A stretch of DNA of 54,834 bases. It comes from Hydrogenophaga intermedia (lineage in GTDB: Bacteria > Pseudomonadota > Gammaproteobacteria > Burkholderiales > Burkholderiaceae_C). Below, in pieces: positions 8,148 to 18,547 of this stretch; position 1 is the stretch's first letter; every line of letters begins with the position of its first letter. The notes beneath the pieces were generated by a model. The model was not told the origin of the DNA and ran no database searches. It saw only the letters and a list, made by a program, of their open reading frames with translations. The position numbers were made by a program, and so were the translations under genes. The stretch covers positions 1 through 54,834 of the forward strand of contig NZ_CCAE010000031.1 of NCBI RefSeq assembly GCF_000723405.1. Direction: 5' to 3'.

Positions 8148-10808
8148 ATGTCGCTGTTTTCTCCGCGCCAGACGCCTGCCCCTCAGCCCGCCGTGAACAC
8201 CCCATCCAACCCCAAATCCGCCAACGCCCACCCCCTGGACGCGCTCACCGGCGGCGTCTTCTCGGCCGCCACCGCGAGCGAGCGAGCCACGCGCGTGCGC
8301 GATTGGCTCGCCACAGATCCCTCGGCCGAACACATGAATGAGGTGTTCAAGGAGTTGAGCCAGCGCGACCGCGGCGCGGCCAAGCCACTGAAGGAGAAAC
8401 TCGACGAACTCAAGCGCCAGAAGTCGCAGGAACAGGCGGGCGCCGAGTGGGCGGCCAAGGCCGAGGGCCTGCTCGCCGCCTCGCGCCTGAACCTGGCCGA
8501 CGCGCTGGCCTGGCAGCGCGACGCCGCTCGCGCGGGCGCGCCGCTGTCGCGAGAACCGCTGGCCACGCTGCGCCAGCAACTGGCCGAGCGCATCAAGTCC
8601 ATCGAAGACCTGCAACACGCGGTGCAGGTCGAGCGTGAGGCGGCGGTGCTCATCGCCCAGCGCATCGAGGTGCTCTCCACCAAGCCCTGGCGTGACGCCC
8701 GGCAGGCCGCCGACGCGCTGCGCGCCGACGTGGCGCAGTGGCAGCAACAGATCGGCGGCCTCACGCAGGACGCGCAGTGGGCCAGCGTCGAGGCCAAGTT
8801 CCCGCCCATGCTCGAGGCCTCGCGCCAGCAATTGCAACTGGTGTGGGACGCCTTCGACGCCGCCCTGGCCCAGGCTGTGGCGGCCGACTCCGACACCAGC
8901 GCGCCGCTGCCGGCCGTGCCTGTGTGGGCCGACGAGCTGCGCGCCGCGCGTGGGGTACCCCCCGCCGAGCAGCAGGCCGCCAATGAACAGGCGCAACAGG
9001 CCCAACAGGCGCGCCGCGAGCGCGCGGGCGCCGACGTCGAGAAGGCCGTGGCAGCTTTGGAGGCCGAGGTGGCCCAGGGCCACGGCAAGGCCACGCCCAA
9101 GGCAGCGGCCGATCTGCGCCAATTGCTCAAGCAGCATGGCCGCCTCATCGGCCAGGCGCTGGAAGCGCGCGCCCACGCCGTGCTCTCGCAGGCGGGTGAA
9201 CTCGAAGGCTGGCAGCGCTGGCGCGCCGATCAGCTGCGTGAGGAGCTCGTGAGCAAGGCCGAGGCGCTCACGCAGGCGCCCGAAGGCCAGCGGCCCTCCG
9301 GGCGCAAGCTGCAGGAGGCCATCCGCCAGTTGCGCGAACAGTGGAAAACCACCGATCAGGGCGGCGCGCCCAACCACGCCCTGTGGAAGCGCTTCGACGA
9401 GGCCTGCACCGAGGCGCACAAGGGCGTGGAGGCATGGCTCGCGCAAGTGCGCCAGCAGAGCGAGGCCACACGCGCCCAGCGCCAGGTCATCATCGACGAG
9501 CTCAAGGCCTGGACCGAGGCGCACGCCCAGAGCAGTGATTGGAAGGCGCAACTGCGCGAACTGCACGCCTTCTCCGAGCGCTGGCGGCAAGCCGGCCACC
9601 TGAGCGAGAAGGCCTTCGCCGAAGTGCAGCCGATCTGGAAAGACGCGATGCACCAGGCGCACGCGCGCCTGGAGGCCGCGCAGGCCGAGAGCGTGGCGCG
9701 CCGCAAGGCGCTGATCGACGAGGCGGGCGCGCTGTCGCAGGCGCAGCCGCTGCGCATCGACGCCGTCAAGGCGTTGCAGCAGCGCTGGCAGGCGGAGGCG
9801 CACGCCGTGCCGCTCGATCGCAAGCAGGAACAGAAGCTGTGGGAGGCTTTCCGCTCACCCATCGACGCCGCGTTCGAACGCAAGACGAGCGAGCGCCAGC
9901 AGCAGGCCGGCGCAATCAGCGCGGTCGATCAGCGCGTGCTGGACGCGTCGCGCGAACTCGAGGCAGCCACGCAGTCGGGTGATGCGCAGCGCATCCGCGC
10001 GGCCATGGCGGCGCTGGAAGCGGCGGGGCGCGCGGCACCGCCCGCCGCCGCACCGGCTGCCGCCGCGTCGGACGGCTCGGCAGCAGCCGAGGGCGCACCG
10101 ACCGCGGCCGAAGGCGCCGACACCACGCCGGCCAAGTCCGCCCCCGAGGCCGCGCCGCGCAAGCTTGTCGCCATGCGCGGCGACGACCGCCCTGGCGCGA
10201 AGAAGAGCGAACCCGCGTCCCGCGACGTCCGGCGCGATGGCCGACCCGGCCGTCCCGATGCCCGGGGCGGTCGTGATGGCCGCGATTTCAGAGACGGTCG
10301 CGACAGCCGGGATCGCCGTGATTTCCGCGATGACCGCGAACCGCGCGGCCTGCGCCTGGGCGACACCGCATTCCGTGCACAGCGCCAGGCCATGGAGGCG
10401 GCGCAGTCCAGCCTGCGCCGCTTGGCCGAGCAGGCCCATGGCGAGGTGCTCACGCAGGTGCTCGACGCCTGGCAGGCGCGCGACGCGGAGCAACTGCCCG
10501 CCGCTCAGGCCCTGGGTGGGCGCGTGGCGCCCGCTCAGCGCGCGGCCTGGGCCGCGGCCTTGGGGCAACCTGCGGGCAACCCGTCCGCCGAAGCTCTGCT
10601 GCGCCTGGAGATCGCCGCCGAGGCGCCCACGCCGGCCGAACACCTGAGCGAGCGCCGCTTGCTGCAACTGCAGTTGCTCACACGCCGCAACGCGCCGTCG
10701 CCGGCCGAGACCTGGGCGCAGGACGTGGCCCAGGTGCTCGCGGGCGCGCACGACGAGAAGTCGGCGCGGCGCCTGCAGGCCACGCTCAAGACGCTGCTGA
10801 AGCGTTGA
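8148..10808 (+). CDS. DUF349 domain-containing coiled-coil protein
   Basis: 886 aa; start MSLFSPRQTP at 8148, upstream codons (open to 8016) overlap the previous gene and are excluded. Mostly alpha-helical and rich in Ala, Gln, Glu and Arg. Several DUF349 units are recognisable by a conserved Trp, e.g. LREQWKTTDQ (about 394), FSERWRQAGH (about 476), LQQRWQAEAH (about 543). An Ala/Pro-rich linker (about 620-690) leads to a low-complexity GRD/RDFRD stretch (about 690-735), then a helical end. DUF349 proteins are cytoplasmic and poorly understood. GACAAT with a short spacing upstream may be the promoter -10. The last 23 bases overlap the convergent peptidase gene. Confidence 0.85.
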   Translation: MSLFSPRQTPAPQPAVNTPSNPKSANAHPLDALTGGVFSAATASERATRVRDWLATDPSAEHMNEVFKELSQRDRGAAKPLKEKLDELKRQKSQEQAGAEWAAKAEGLLAASRLNLADALAWQRDAARAGAPLSREPLATLRQQLAERIKSIEDLQHAVQVEREAAVLIAQRIEVLSTKPWRDARQAADALRADVAQWQQQIGGLTQDAQWASVEAKFPPMLEASRQQLQLVWDAFDAALAQAVAADSDTSAPLPAVPVWADELRAARGVPPAEQQAANEQAQQAQQARRERAGADVEKAVAALEAEVAQGHGKATPKAAADLRQLLKQHGRLIGQALEARAHAVLSQAGELEGWQRWRADQLREELVSKAEALTQAPEGQRPSGRKLQEAIRQLREQWKTTDQGGAPNHALWKRFDEACTEAHKGVEAWLAQVRQQSEATRAQRQVIIDELKAWTEAHAQSSDWKAQLRELHAFSERWRQAGHLSEKAFAEVQPIWKDAMHQAHARLEAAQAESVARRKALIDEAGALSQAQPLRIDAVKALQQRWQAEAHAVPLDRKQEQKLWEAFRSPIDAAFERKTSERQQQAGAISAVDQRVLDASRELEAATQSGDAQRIRAAMAALEAAGRAAPPAAAPAAAASDGSAAAEGAPTAAEGADTTPAKSAPEAAPRKLVAMRGDDRPGAKKSEPASRDVRRDGRPGRPDARGGRDGRDFRDGRDSRDRRDFRDDREPRGLRLGDTAFRAQRQAMEAAQSSLRRLAEQAHGEVLTQVLDAWQARDAEQLPAAQALGGRVAPAQRAAWAAALGQPAGNPSAEALLRLEIAAEAPTPAEHLSERRLLQLQLLTRRNAPSPAETWAQDVAQVLAGAHDEKSARRLQATLKTLLKR

Positions 10809-11634
10809 AGAAGCCGTCGTAGAGCGTGAGCAGGGCGGGGAACCCCCGCCCGAAGCGCTCGCGGCTCACGAAGTAGGCCTCGCAGGTCACCGCGAAGAAC
10901 TCCGCCGGGTCCTTGGCCGCGTAGTCGTCCAGCCAGGGTGGCTCGCCGCCGAAGCGTTCGGCCAGGGCCACGGCCTCGCGAAATCCTTCGTAGGCGTCTT
11001 TCATCACGCGTTGCCAGTGCGCTCGCGCTGCCCGCGTATCGCGGGTGTTCAGGAAGCCATCGGGCAGGGTGGGCGCGCCCTGGGGGTGCTCGCCCACCTG
11101 CAACTCTCGCATGTCCATCTTGTGCACGAATTCGTGGATGACCACGTTGTGGCCGATCGCGGCGCGTTCGCCCGCGCTGGCCACATCTTCCCAGCTCAGC
11201 ATCAGCGGCCCGCCGTCCATGGCCTCGCCGGCCAGGGCCTCGGTGTACTCATGCACCACGCCCGCGTGATCGCGTACCTCGCGGCGCGCGAGCACCGCGC
11301 CCGGTTGCAGCACGATGCCGACGAAATCGTCGTACCAGTCGAGCAGATCGGGTGGGTGCCGCACGGGGCGGCCATCCGGCCCGTGCAGGTGCAGCAGCGG
11401 CCGGCAGGCCTGGGCTGCAATGGACAGGGCCATGGCGTCGGTGACCACCAGGCCGTTGGCGCCGCTGAATTCCTTCTCGGCCAGGAAGTGCTGGCAGAGC
11501 ACGCGCAAGCGGGTGAGTTCGGCGCCATCCAGCGCTGCGAGGAAGGGCAGGGCCGCGAGCGTGTCACGCCACAGGCCGTCCGGCACGGGGGCGGGCCGGC
11601 GCCAGCGGCGCCGAAGGGAGGCGAACCAGCTCAT
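10786..11634 (-). CDS. M90 family zinc metallopeptidase (MtfA-like)
   Basis: 282 aa starting MSWFASLRRR at 11634, overlapping the lpxH stop by ATGA. The HEFVH zinc motif is at 167-171 (VVIHEFVHKMDM), with a later Glu (KDPAEFFAVTCEAYF) as probable third ligand. In E. coli MtfA is an aminopeptidase that binds the Mlc repressor and so influences PTS gene control; whether a PTS-Mlc circuit exists here is unknown, so the name is by family only. The 3' end overlaps the convergent DUF349 gene by 23 bases. Confidence 0.88.
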   Translation of the reverse strand: MSWFASLRRRWRRPAPVPDGLWRDTLAALPFLAALDGAELTRLRVLCQHFLAEKEFSGANGLVVTDAMALSIAAQACRPLLHLHGPDGRPVRHPPDLLDWYDDFVGIVLQPGAVLARREVRDHAGVVHEYTEALAGEAMDGGPLMLSWEDVASAGERAAIGHNVVIHEFVHKMDMRELQVGEHPQGAPTLPDGFLNTRDTRAARAHWQRVMKDAYEGFREAVALAERFGGEPPWLDDYAAKDPAEFFAVTCEAYFVSRERFGRGFPALLTLYDGFFNASAAS

Positions 11635-12431
11635 GTAAGAGGTACCCGTCGCGCGCTGCCATCGGCGCTGAGGCGCAGCGCCTCGGCGCGCGCTGGTCGG
11701 GCGTTCGCGTCCCAGTCGCTGAGCACGATGCGCTGGCGCCTCTGGCCCAGGTCGTGCTCGCCGGGGCGGTGGGTGTGCCCGTGAATGAGCGTGGCCGCGT
11801 CGGCGCGCGCGAGCCAATCGCTGGCGGCCGGGCCATCGATGTCGGCCCACAGGCTGGGGTCAGGGCCCAGCGTGCGCTTGCGCGCCTCGCTGCGCGCGCG
11901 CAGGTCGCGTGCGATGGCCTGGCGCTCGGCCAGTGGACGCGAGAGGAAGTCGCGTTGCCAGTCGGTGCCGCGTACCTGGGCGCGGAAGGCCTGGTAGTCG
12001 GTGTCGGCCAGGCACAGCGCGTCGCCGTGGCTTAGCAGCCAACGCCGGCCAGCGAACACCAGCACGGTCGGGTCGTGCAGGCCGGTCATGCCGCAGGCGG
12101 CCAGGCCGGCGGGGCCCAGCAGGAAATCGCGGTTGCCGGCGATGAAGAAGGTGGGCACCCGCTGCGCGAAGGCGTTCAGCGCCTGCGCGCAGCCACGCCA
12201 GAAGCGGCGATCGTCGTCACTGTCCTCATCGGGGGCGAGCAGGTCGTCGCCGACCCAGACCTCGAACAGGTCGCCCAGGATGATGAGTGCATCGGGGCGC
12301 GGCGCGCGCGCCAGGTAAGCGAGCCACGCGCCATGCGTGGCGGCGTCGCCCGCGTGCAGGTGCAGGTCAGAGATCAGCTCGACCGTGCGCCACGGCGCGG
12401 GCGCCACCAGCTCGGGGAAGCGCTCGGCCAT
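11631..12431 (-). CDS. lpxH: UDP-2,3-diacylglucosamine diphosphatase
   Basis: 266 aa from MAERFPELV (12431); a longer start at 12467 is possible but adds only MSLAGVTATDKD. Fourth step of lipid A synthesis: cleaves UDP-2,3-diacylglucosamine to lipid X and UMP at the inner face of the cytoplasmic membrane. All calcineurin-type metal motifs are present: SDLHLH, GDLFEVW, AGNRDFLLG, LSHGD and HGHTHRPGEH. Followed by the M90 peptidase gene with a 4-base overlap, preceded by ppiB on the same strand after a hairpin repeat. Confidence 0.95.
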   Translation of the reverse strand: MAERFPELVAPAPWRTVELISDLHLHAGDAATHGAWLAYLARAPRPDALIILGDLFEVWVGDDLLAPDEDSDDDRRFWRGCAQALNAFAQRVPTFFIAGNRDFLLGPAGLAACGMTGLHDPTVLVFAGRRWLLSHGDALCLADTDYQAFRAQVRGTDWQRDFLSRPLAERQAIARDLRARSEARKRTLGPDPSLWADIDGPAASDWLARADAATLIHGHTHRPGEHDLGQRRQRIVLSDWDANARPARAEALRLSADGSARRVPLT

Positions 12432-12468
12432 GTCCTTGTCAGTTGCCGTGACCCCCGCCAGAGACACC

Positions 12469-12528
12469 GCGGAACTGGCTTTGCCAGGCCGCAGGTGTCG
12501 CCCCCTTGAGGGGGTCGCGCGAAGCGCG
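12469..12528. repeat. Triple-hairpin intergenic repeat after ppiB
   Basis: Three stems in a row: GCGG-CTGGC/GCCAG-CCGC (12469-12492), CCCCC-TTGA-GGGGG (12501-12514) and CGCGC-GAA-GCGCG (12516-12528). This arrangement is common between genes in Comamonadaceae and resembles a dispersed repeat. It follows the ppiB stop and could end that transcript or protect its 3' end. Confidence 0.6.
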
Positions 12529-12543
12529 GCAGGGGTGTTTCAC

Positions 12544-13056
12544 TTAGATAGCGACGGCTTTCTCGATCACGACATCGGTTTTGGGCACGTCGTCGTGGAA
12601 GCCGCGGCGGCCCGTGGGCAGGCCTTCGATCTGCTTGACGATTTCGCTGCCCGCGACCACCTTGCCGAACACGGCGTAGCCCCAGCCTTGCGCGCTGGGC
12701 GCGGTGTGGTTGAGGAAGCCGTTGCTGGCGACGTTGATGAAGAACTGCGCCGTGGCCGAGTGCGGGTCGCTGGTGCGCGCCATGGCGACGGTGTAGACGT
12801 CGTTCTTGAGGCCATTGTTGGCCTCGTTCTGGATCGGCGCATCGGTGGGCTTCTGGTTCATGCCCGGCTCGAAGCCGCCACCCTGGACCATGAAGCCGGG
12901 GATCACGCGGTGGAACACGGTGTTGTTGTAGTGCCCCTTGTTGACGTAGGCCAGGAAGTTGGCGGTGGACTGCGGGGCTTTCTCGGCATCGAGTTCGAGC
13001 GTGATGACGCCCATGCCGGCGATGTGCAGTTCGACTTGCGGATTGGCCATGTTCAT
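12544..13056 (-). CDS. ppiB: Cytoplasmic peptidyl-prolyl cis-trans isomerase (cyclophilin)
   Basis: 170 aa (168 if the second Met is used). Catalyses proline isomerisation during folding. Cyclophilin core: [13 protein letters not shown] (catalytic Arg, residues about 48-60), [17 protein letters not shown], and [11 protein letters not shown]. No signal peptide. It overlaps the upstream secreted paralogue by ATGA, so the two are translationally coupled. Confidence 0.95.
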   Translation of the reverse strand: MNMANPQVELHIAGMGVITLELDAEKAPQSTANFLAYVNKGHYNNTVFHRVIPGFMVQGGGFEPGMNQKPTDAPIQNEANNGLKNDVYTVAMARTSDPHSATAQFFINVASNGFLNHTAPSAQGWGYAVFGKVVAGSEIVKQIEGLPTGRRGFHDDVPKTDVVIEKAVAI

Positions 13057-13643
13057 TTCTCCAGGCTGGCTTTGACGATGGTGACGGGGGTCTGGGGGAC
13101 GTTCTGGTGCATGCCGCGATTGCCGACCGGTACCGCGCGGATCTTGTCGACCACGTCCATGCCGGCAACGACCTTGCCGAACACGGTGTAGCCGTGGCCA
13201 TCGGGCGAGGGCGCGTTGAGGCCCGCGTTGTCGACCACGTTGATGAAGAATTGCGAGGTCGCGGAGTTCGGGTTGCTGGTGCGCGCCATGGCGATGGTGC
13301 CGCGGTCATTCTTCAGGCCGTTGGAGGCTTCGAGCGGGATCGGCGCGCGCGTGGCCTTCTGCTGCATGTCGGCACCGAAGCCGCCGCCCTGGATCATGAA
13401 GTTGCCGATCACGCGGTGGAACACGGTGCCGTCGTAATGCTTGTCGTTGACGTACTGCAGGAAGTTCTCGACCGTCTTCGGTGCCTTGGCGGCGTCCAGC
13501 TCGACCACGATGTCGCCGAGCGAAGTGCTCAGGCGCACGCGCGGTGCCTTGTCCTGAGCGTAGGCAGCCAGTGGGAGGGAGAGCGCCAGGGTGGTGGCAA
13601 GCCCGGCGGCCAGGCGGGCCAGGGCGCGGCGTTGCAGCATCAT
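13053..13643 (-). CDS. ppiA: Periplasmic peptidyl-prolyl cis-trans isomerase (cyclophilin)
   Basis: 196 aa from [10 protein letters not shown] (13643). A signal peptide with basic start, hydrophobic core [16 protein letters not shown] and probable cleavage after AYA precedes a cyclophilin domain with [30 protein letters not shown] and [13 protein letters not shown]. It shares its core with the downstream ppiB, from which it probably arose by duplication; this one works in the periplasm. Confidence 0.93.
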   Translation of the reverse strand: MMLQRRALARLAAGLATTLALSLPLAAYAQDKAPRVRLSTSLGDIVVELDAAKAPKTVENFLQYVNDKHYDGTVFHRVIGNFMIQGGGFGADMQQKATRAPIPLEASNGLKNDRGTIAMARTSNPNSATSQFFINVVDNAGLNAPSPDGHGYTVFGKVVAGMDVVDKIRAVPVGNRGMHQNVPQTPVTIVKASLEK

Positions 13644-13653
13644 GAAGAGATCC

Positions 13654-14235
13654 TCAGCGGGTAGGTGAGTCGAGCAGGCCTTGCACGGCCTTGAGCTTGG
13701 GGGCGAGGCGCGGATTGCGCGCATCGAGCGACTGCGCACGTTGCCAGGCGCGTTCGGCCAGGCGCGCGTACACGTCGCCCAGGTTTTCAAGCGCCACCGC
13801 GTAGCCCGGGTTGGCGCGCAGCGCGGCTTCCAGTGCCACGCGGGCCTCGTCATAACGGCCGGCAGCGGCGTGCAGCACGGCCAGGTTGTTGTGCGGTTCG
13901 GGCAGTTCGGGGTGGTCCTGCGTGAGGCTGGTGAAGGTCTCCTGCGCGGCGGCGCTGTCGCCTTTCTGGTTCTGCGTCACGCCCATCAGGAAGCGCATCT
14001 GCGGATCGCGCGGGTTGGTGCGCAGGTAGTCTTGCGCGCGGGCAAGGGCCTGGTCGAGCTGATTGGCTCGCAGAAGGCGTGAAACCTCGTCGTATGCCGA
14101 GGGCAAGGGAATGCTGGGTGACTGGGCCTGCGCCAGCCAGGGCAGGGCCAGCATCAGGCCGGCCAGCAAGGCGCGGGCGAGGAAGCGGGAAAAGGCGGAG
14201 ACGGCGCGGTCCGGCGGTGAAGCTCGGTGGGACAT
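13654..14235 (-). CDS. Secreted TPR-repeat protein
   Basis: 193 aa. Signal peptide (hydrophobic core [17 protein letters not shown], cleavage about residue 38), then three to four TPR helices (about 47-180) with [21 protein letters not shown] and [18 protein letters not shown]. First gene of the run TPR-ppiA-ppiB; the gap to ppiA is 10 bases. Probably a periplasmic scaffold; no partner can be named. Lacks a lipobox Cys. Confidence 0.8.
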   Translation of the reverse strand: MSHRASPPDRAVSAFSRFLARALLAGLMLALPWLAQAQSPSIPLPSAYDEVSRLLRANQLDQALARAQDYLRTNPRDPQMRFLMGVTQNQKGDSAAAQETFTSLTQDHPELPEPHNNLAVLHAAAGRYDEARVALEAALRANPGYAVALENLGDVYARLAERAWQRAQSLDARNPRLAPKLKAVQGLLDSPTR

Positions 14236-14457
14236 GGAACCTCATGGGATGCGCCGGGCGAAGCAGGTGCCCGACCAGTGGCGCCCACTGGCGCGTGTGA
14301 GCGCGTGATGGGCGTCGATATACTGATGCATTGTATCTGAGGGGTACCGGCGAGCCGGTCGCATCAGACCGTGCCTGCGGGGCGCCGGACCCGTGAGGCG
14401 CCGCGCTTGTGGACGCGGCTCGAGGCGGTCGGCACCGCACCCGTCCTGCGCCTTGCG
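14236..14457. promoter_or_regulatory. Divergent promoter region TPR gene / cysS
   Basis: 222 bases between divergent genes. Possible -10 elements are TATACT (14319-14324) on the plus strand and TACAAT (complement of 14330-14335) on the minus strand; neither has a good -35 match. No riboswitch or T-box is visible before cysS. Confidence 0.35.
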
Positions 14458-15839
<1,382 letters not shown>

Positions 15840-15840
<1 letters not shown>

Positions 15841-16478
15841 TGAGCACCGTGTTGACTGTGCCTGAGCCTGAGTATTGGCAGGACGCCTGCAAGCACCTGA
15901 TGAAGCGCGACCGCGTGATGAAGAAACTCATCCCGCGCCACCCCGATGTCTGCCTGCAATCGCGTGGCGACGCGTTCGTCACGCTGGCGCGCAGCATCGT
16001 GGGCCAGCAGATCTCGGTGAAGGCCGCGCAATCCGTGTGGGACCGGTTCGAATCGCTCACGCGCAAGATGACGCCCGCGCAGGTGCTCAAGCTCAAGGTG
16101 GACGACATGCGCGCGTCCGGCCTGTCGGCGCGCAAGGTCGAGTACCTGGTCGACCTGGCGCTGCACTTTGCCGACAAGCGCGTGCGCGTGAGCGACTGGC
16201 CCGAGATGGACGACGAGGCCATCATCACCGAGCTCGTGGCCATCCGCGGCATCGGCCGCTGGACCGCCGAGATGTTCCTCATCTTCCACCTGATGAGGCC
16301 CAATGTGCTACCGCTGGACGATATCGGCTTGCAGACGGGCATCAGTCAGGCTTACTTTTCGGGTGAGCCCGTCAGCCGCAGCGAGATCCGCGAAGTCGCG
16401 GGGTCCTGGGCCCCGTTCTGCAGCGTGGCCACTTGGTATATTTGGCGGTCGCTCGATCCGCTCCCAGTGAGCTATTGA
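15840..16478 (+). CDS. DNA-3-methyladenine glycosylase II (AlkA-type, HhH-GPD)
   Basis: 212 aa. Removes alkylated bases in base excision repair. HhH-GPD fold: [12 protein letters not shown] (about 50-61), helix-hairpin-helix [16 protein letters not shown] (about 132-147) and the catalytic Asp in [10 protein letters not shown] (about 156-165). No 4Fe-4S cysteines. Overlaps the end of cysS by one base. Confidence 0.93.
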
Positions 16479-16500
16479 GTCATCGGAAAAGGAGCCAACT

Positions 16501-17487
16501 TTGGCCAAGAAGAACTTTCTCGACTTCGAGCAACCGATCGCGGAGCTCGAATCCAAGATCGAGGAACTGCGTTACGTGCAGACCGAGTCGGCGGTCGACA
16601 TCTCCGAAGAGATCGACAAGCTCGCCTCCAAGAGCCAGCAGCTCACCAAGGACATCTACAGCAATCTCTCGCCGTGGCAGATCACCAAGATCGCGCGCCA
16701 CGCCGACCGGCCCTACACGCTGGACTACGTGCGCGAGATCTTCACGCACTTCGTCGAGCTGCACGGTGATCGCCACTTCGCGGACGACCAGTCCATCGTC
16801 TGCGGCATGGCGCGTTTCAACGGCCAGCCCTGCATGGTCATCGGCCACCAGAAAGGCCGCGACACGAAAGAGCGTGGCCTGCGCAACTTCGGCATGACCA
16901 AGCCCGAGGGCTACCGCAAGGCCCTGCGGCTGATGAAGCTGGCCGAGAAGTTCAAGCTGCCGGTCTTCACCTTCGTCGACACGCCCGGCGCCTACCCCGG
17001 CATCGACGCCGAAGAACGCGGTCAGTCCGAGGCCATCGGCCGCAACATCTTCGAGATGGCGCAGCTCGAGGTGCCCATCATCTCCACCATCATCGGCGAG
17101 GGCGGCTCCGGCGGTGCCCTGGCCATCGCGGTGGCCGATCAGGTGCTGATGCTGCAGTACTCGGTGTACTCGGTCATCAGCCCCGAGGGTTGTGCCTCCA
17201 TCCTCTGGAAAACCAGCGAGCGCGCGAGCGACGCGGCCGAAGCCCTGGGCATCACCGCGCACCGACTCAAGGCCCTGGGCCTGGTCGACAAGATCGTCAA
17301 CGAGCCCGTGGGCGGTGCGCACCGCGACCACAAACAGATGGCCGCCTTCCTCAAGCGCGCCCTGGCCGACGCCTACCGCCAGGTGGCCGACCTCAAGGTG
17401 AAGGAACTGCTGGAGCGCCGCCATGCGCGCCTCGATGGCTATGGCCGCTTCACCGACACCAAGGCCGACGTCAAAGACCGTCGCTGA
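16501..17487 (+). CDS. accA: Acetyl-CoA carboxylase, carboxyltransferase subunit alpha
   Basis: 328 aa with a TTG start at 16501 supported by the AAGGAG at 16486-16491; no ATG gives the family N-terminus ([11 protein letters not shown]). Transfers the carboxyl group from biotin to acetyl-CoA in the first step of fatty acid synthesis, as an alpha2beta2 complex with AccD. Conserved [20 protein letters not shown], and [11 protein letters not shown] are present. The use of TTG may keep expression low; TilS begins inside the 3' end. Confidence 0.97.
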   Translation: MAKKNFLDFEQPIAELESKIEELRYVQTESAVDISEEIDKLASKSQQLTKDIYSNLSPWQITKIARHADRPYTLDYVREIFTHFVELHGDRHFADDQSIVCGMARFNGQPCMVIGHQKGRDTKERGLRNFGMTKPEGYRKALRLMKLAEKFKLPVFTFVDTPGAYPGIDAEERGQSEAIGRNIFEMAQLEVPIISTIIGEGGSGGALAIAVADQVLMLQYSVYSVISPEGCASILWKTSERASDAAEALGITAHRLKALGLVDKIVNEPVGGAHRDHKQMAAFLKRALADAYRQVADLKVKELLERRHARLDGYGRFTDTKADVKDRR

Positions 17488-18454
17488 GGCGAACGGATGG
17501 CCCGGCGCCGACGAGCTCGGTGACTGGGCGGCGCGGCATTCCATCGATCAGGACAGCGCGCCGATCGGCATCGCCTGCAGCGGCGGGGCCGACTCGGTGG
17601 CCTTGCTGTTGGCCGCGCACGCGCGCTGGCCGGGGCGCTGCGTTGCGCTGCACGTGCACCACGGCTTGCAAGACGCGGCCGATGATTTCGAGGTCTGCGT
17701 GCGCGAACTCGCGTCTTCGTTGGGCCTGCCGGTGCACGTGGCGCGGGTGAACGCCCGGCACGCCGCAGGCCAGAGCCCCGAGGACGCGGCCCGGCTCGCG
17801 CGCTACGCCGCATTGGCCGAACTGGCGAAAGGGCAGGGCATCGGCTGGGTACTGGTGGCGCAGCACGGCGACGACCAGGCCGAGACCGTGCTGCTCGCGC
17901 TCTCGCGCGGCGCGGGTCTGCCCGGCCTGGCCGCCATGCCCGAGGCCTTCGAGCGCCACGGACAGCGTTTCGGCCGCCCCTGGCTCGGCGTGCCCTCGCA
18001 CAGCTTGCGCGAAGCCTTGATGGCTCGCGACCAGCGCTTCGTCGACGACCCCAGCAATGGCGACGAGCGCTACACGCGCAACCGCATCCGCGCGCAACTG
18101 ATGCCGGCCTGGGCGCGCGCCTTTCCCGGCTACCGTGCCGCGCTCGCGCGCAGTGCCGCGCATGCCGCGCAGGCGCAGCGCCTGCTCGACGAACTGGCCT
18201 CGATCGATCTGCTCGCCATCGGCGAGCCGCCAAGCCTCGTTGGGCTGCAAGGCCTCTCACGCGACCGGCAGGCCAACGCCCTGCGGCACTGGCTGCGCCG
18301 CGCGCACGGCGTGGCGCCCAGCGCCGCGCAGCTCGACGAACTGCTCGACCAGGTCCACGCCTGCCGCACGCGCGGACACGCCATCCGGATCAAGGTGGCC
18401 GACGGCTTCGTGAAGCGTGACGGTGAGTGCCTGGCCTACACCCCCTCGGTATAA
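17423..18454 (+). CDS. tilS: tRNA(Ile)-lysidine synthetase
   Basis: 343 aa. Modifies C34 of the tRNA-Ile CAU anticodon to lysidine using ATP and lysine. P-loop motif [13 protein letters not shown] (about 51-63), HVHHGLQ (77-83) and the [20 protein letters not shown] segment are typical. Start at 17423 is preceded by GGAG at 7 bases and lies 65 bases inside accA; M5 or M7 are alternatives. Its C-terminal region is short for a TilS. The stop TAA lies within the lysC -10 box. Confidence 0.92.
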   Translation: MRASMAMAASPTPRPTSKTVAEANGWPGADELGDWAARHSIDQDSAPIGIACSGGADSVALLLAAHARWPGRCVALHVHHGLQDAADDFEVCVRELASSLGLPVHVARVNARHAAGQSPEDAARLARYAALAELAKGQGIGWVLVAQHGDDQAETVLLALSRGAGLPGLAAMPEAFERHGQRFGRPWLGVPSHSLREALMARDQRFVDDPSNGDERYTRNRIRAQLMPAWARAFPGYRAALARSAAHAAQAQRLLDELASIDLLAIGEPPSLVGLQGLSRDRQANALRHWLRRAHGVAPSAAQLDELLDQVHACRTRGHAIRIKVADGFVKRDGECLAYTPSV

Positions 18455-18455
18455 T
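18450..18455 (+). promoter_or_regulatory. Candidate -10 box (TATAAT) of lysC
   Basis: A perfect TATAAT overlaps the tilS stop codon, giving a leader of about 85 bases before lysC. No good -35 hexamer is found 16-18 bases upstream, so an activator or extended element may be involved. Confidence 0.5.
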
Positions 18456-18547
18456 CCCGCGGTTTTGCCCGGCCCCTGTGGCTATGCGGCGCGCGCCCCG
18501 ATGAAGCCCTGAAGGACACGACGCGCCGCGTCCCTTCTCCATTCCAA

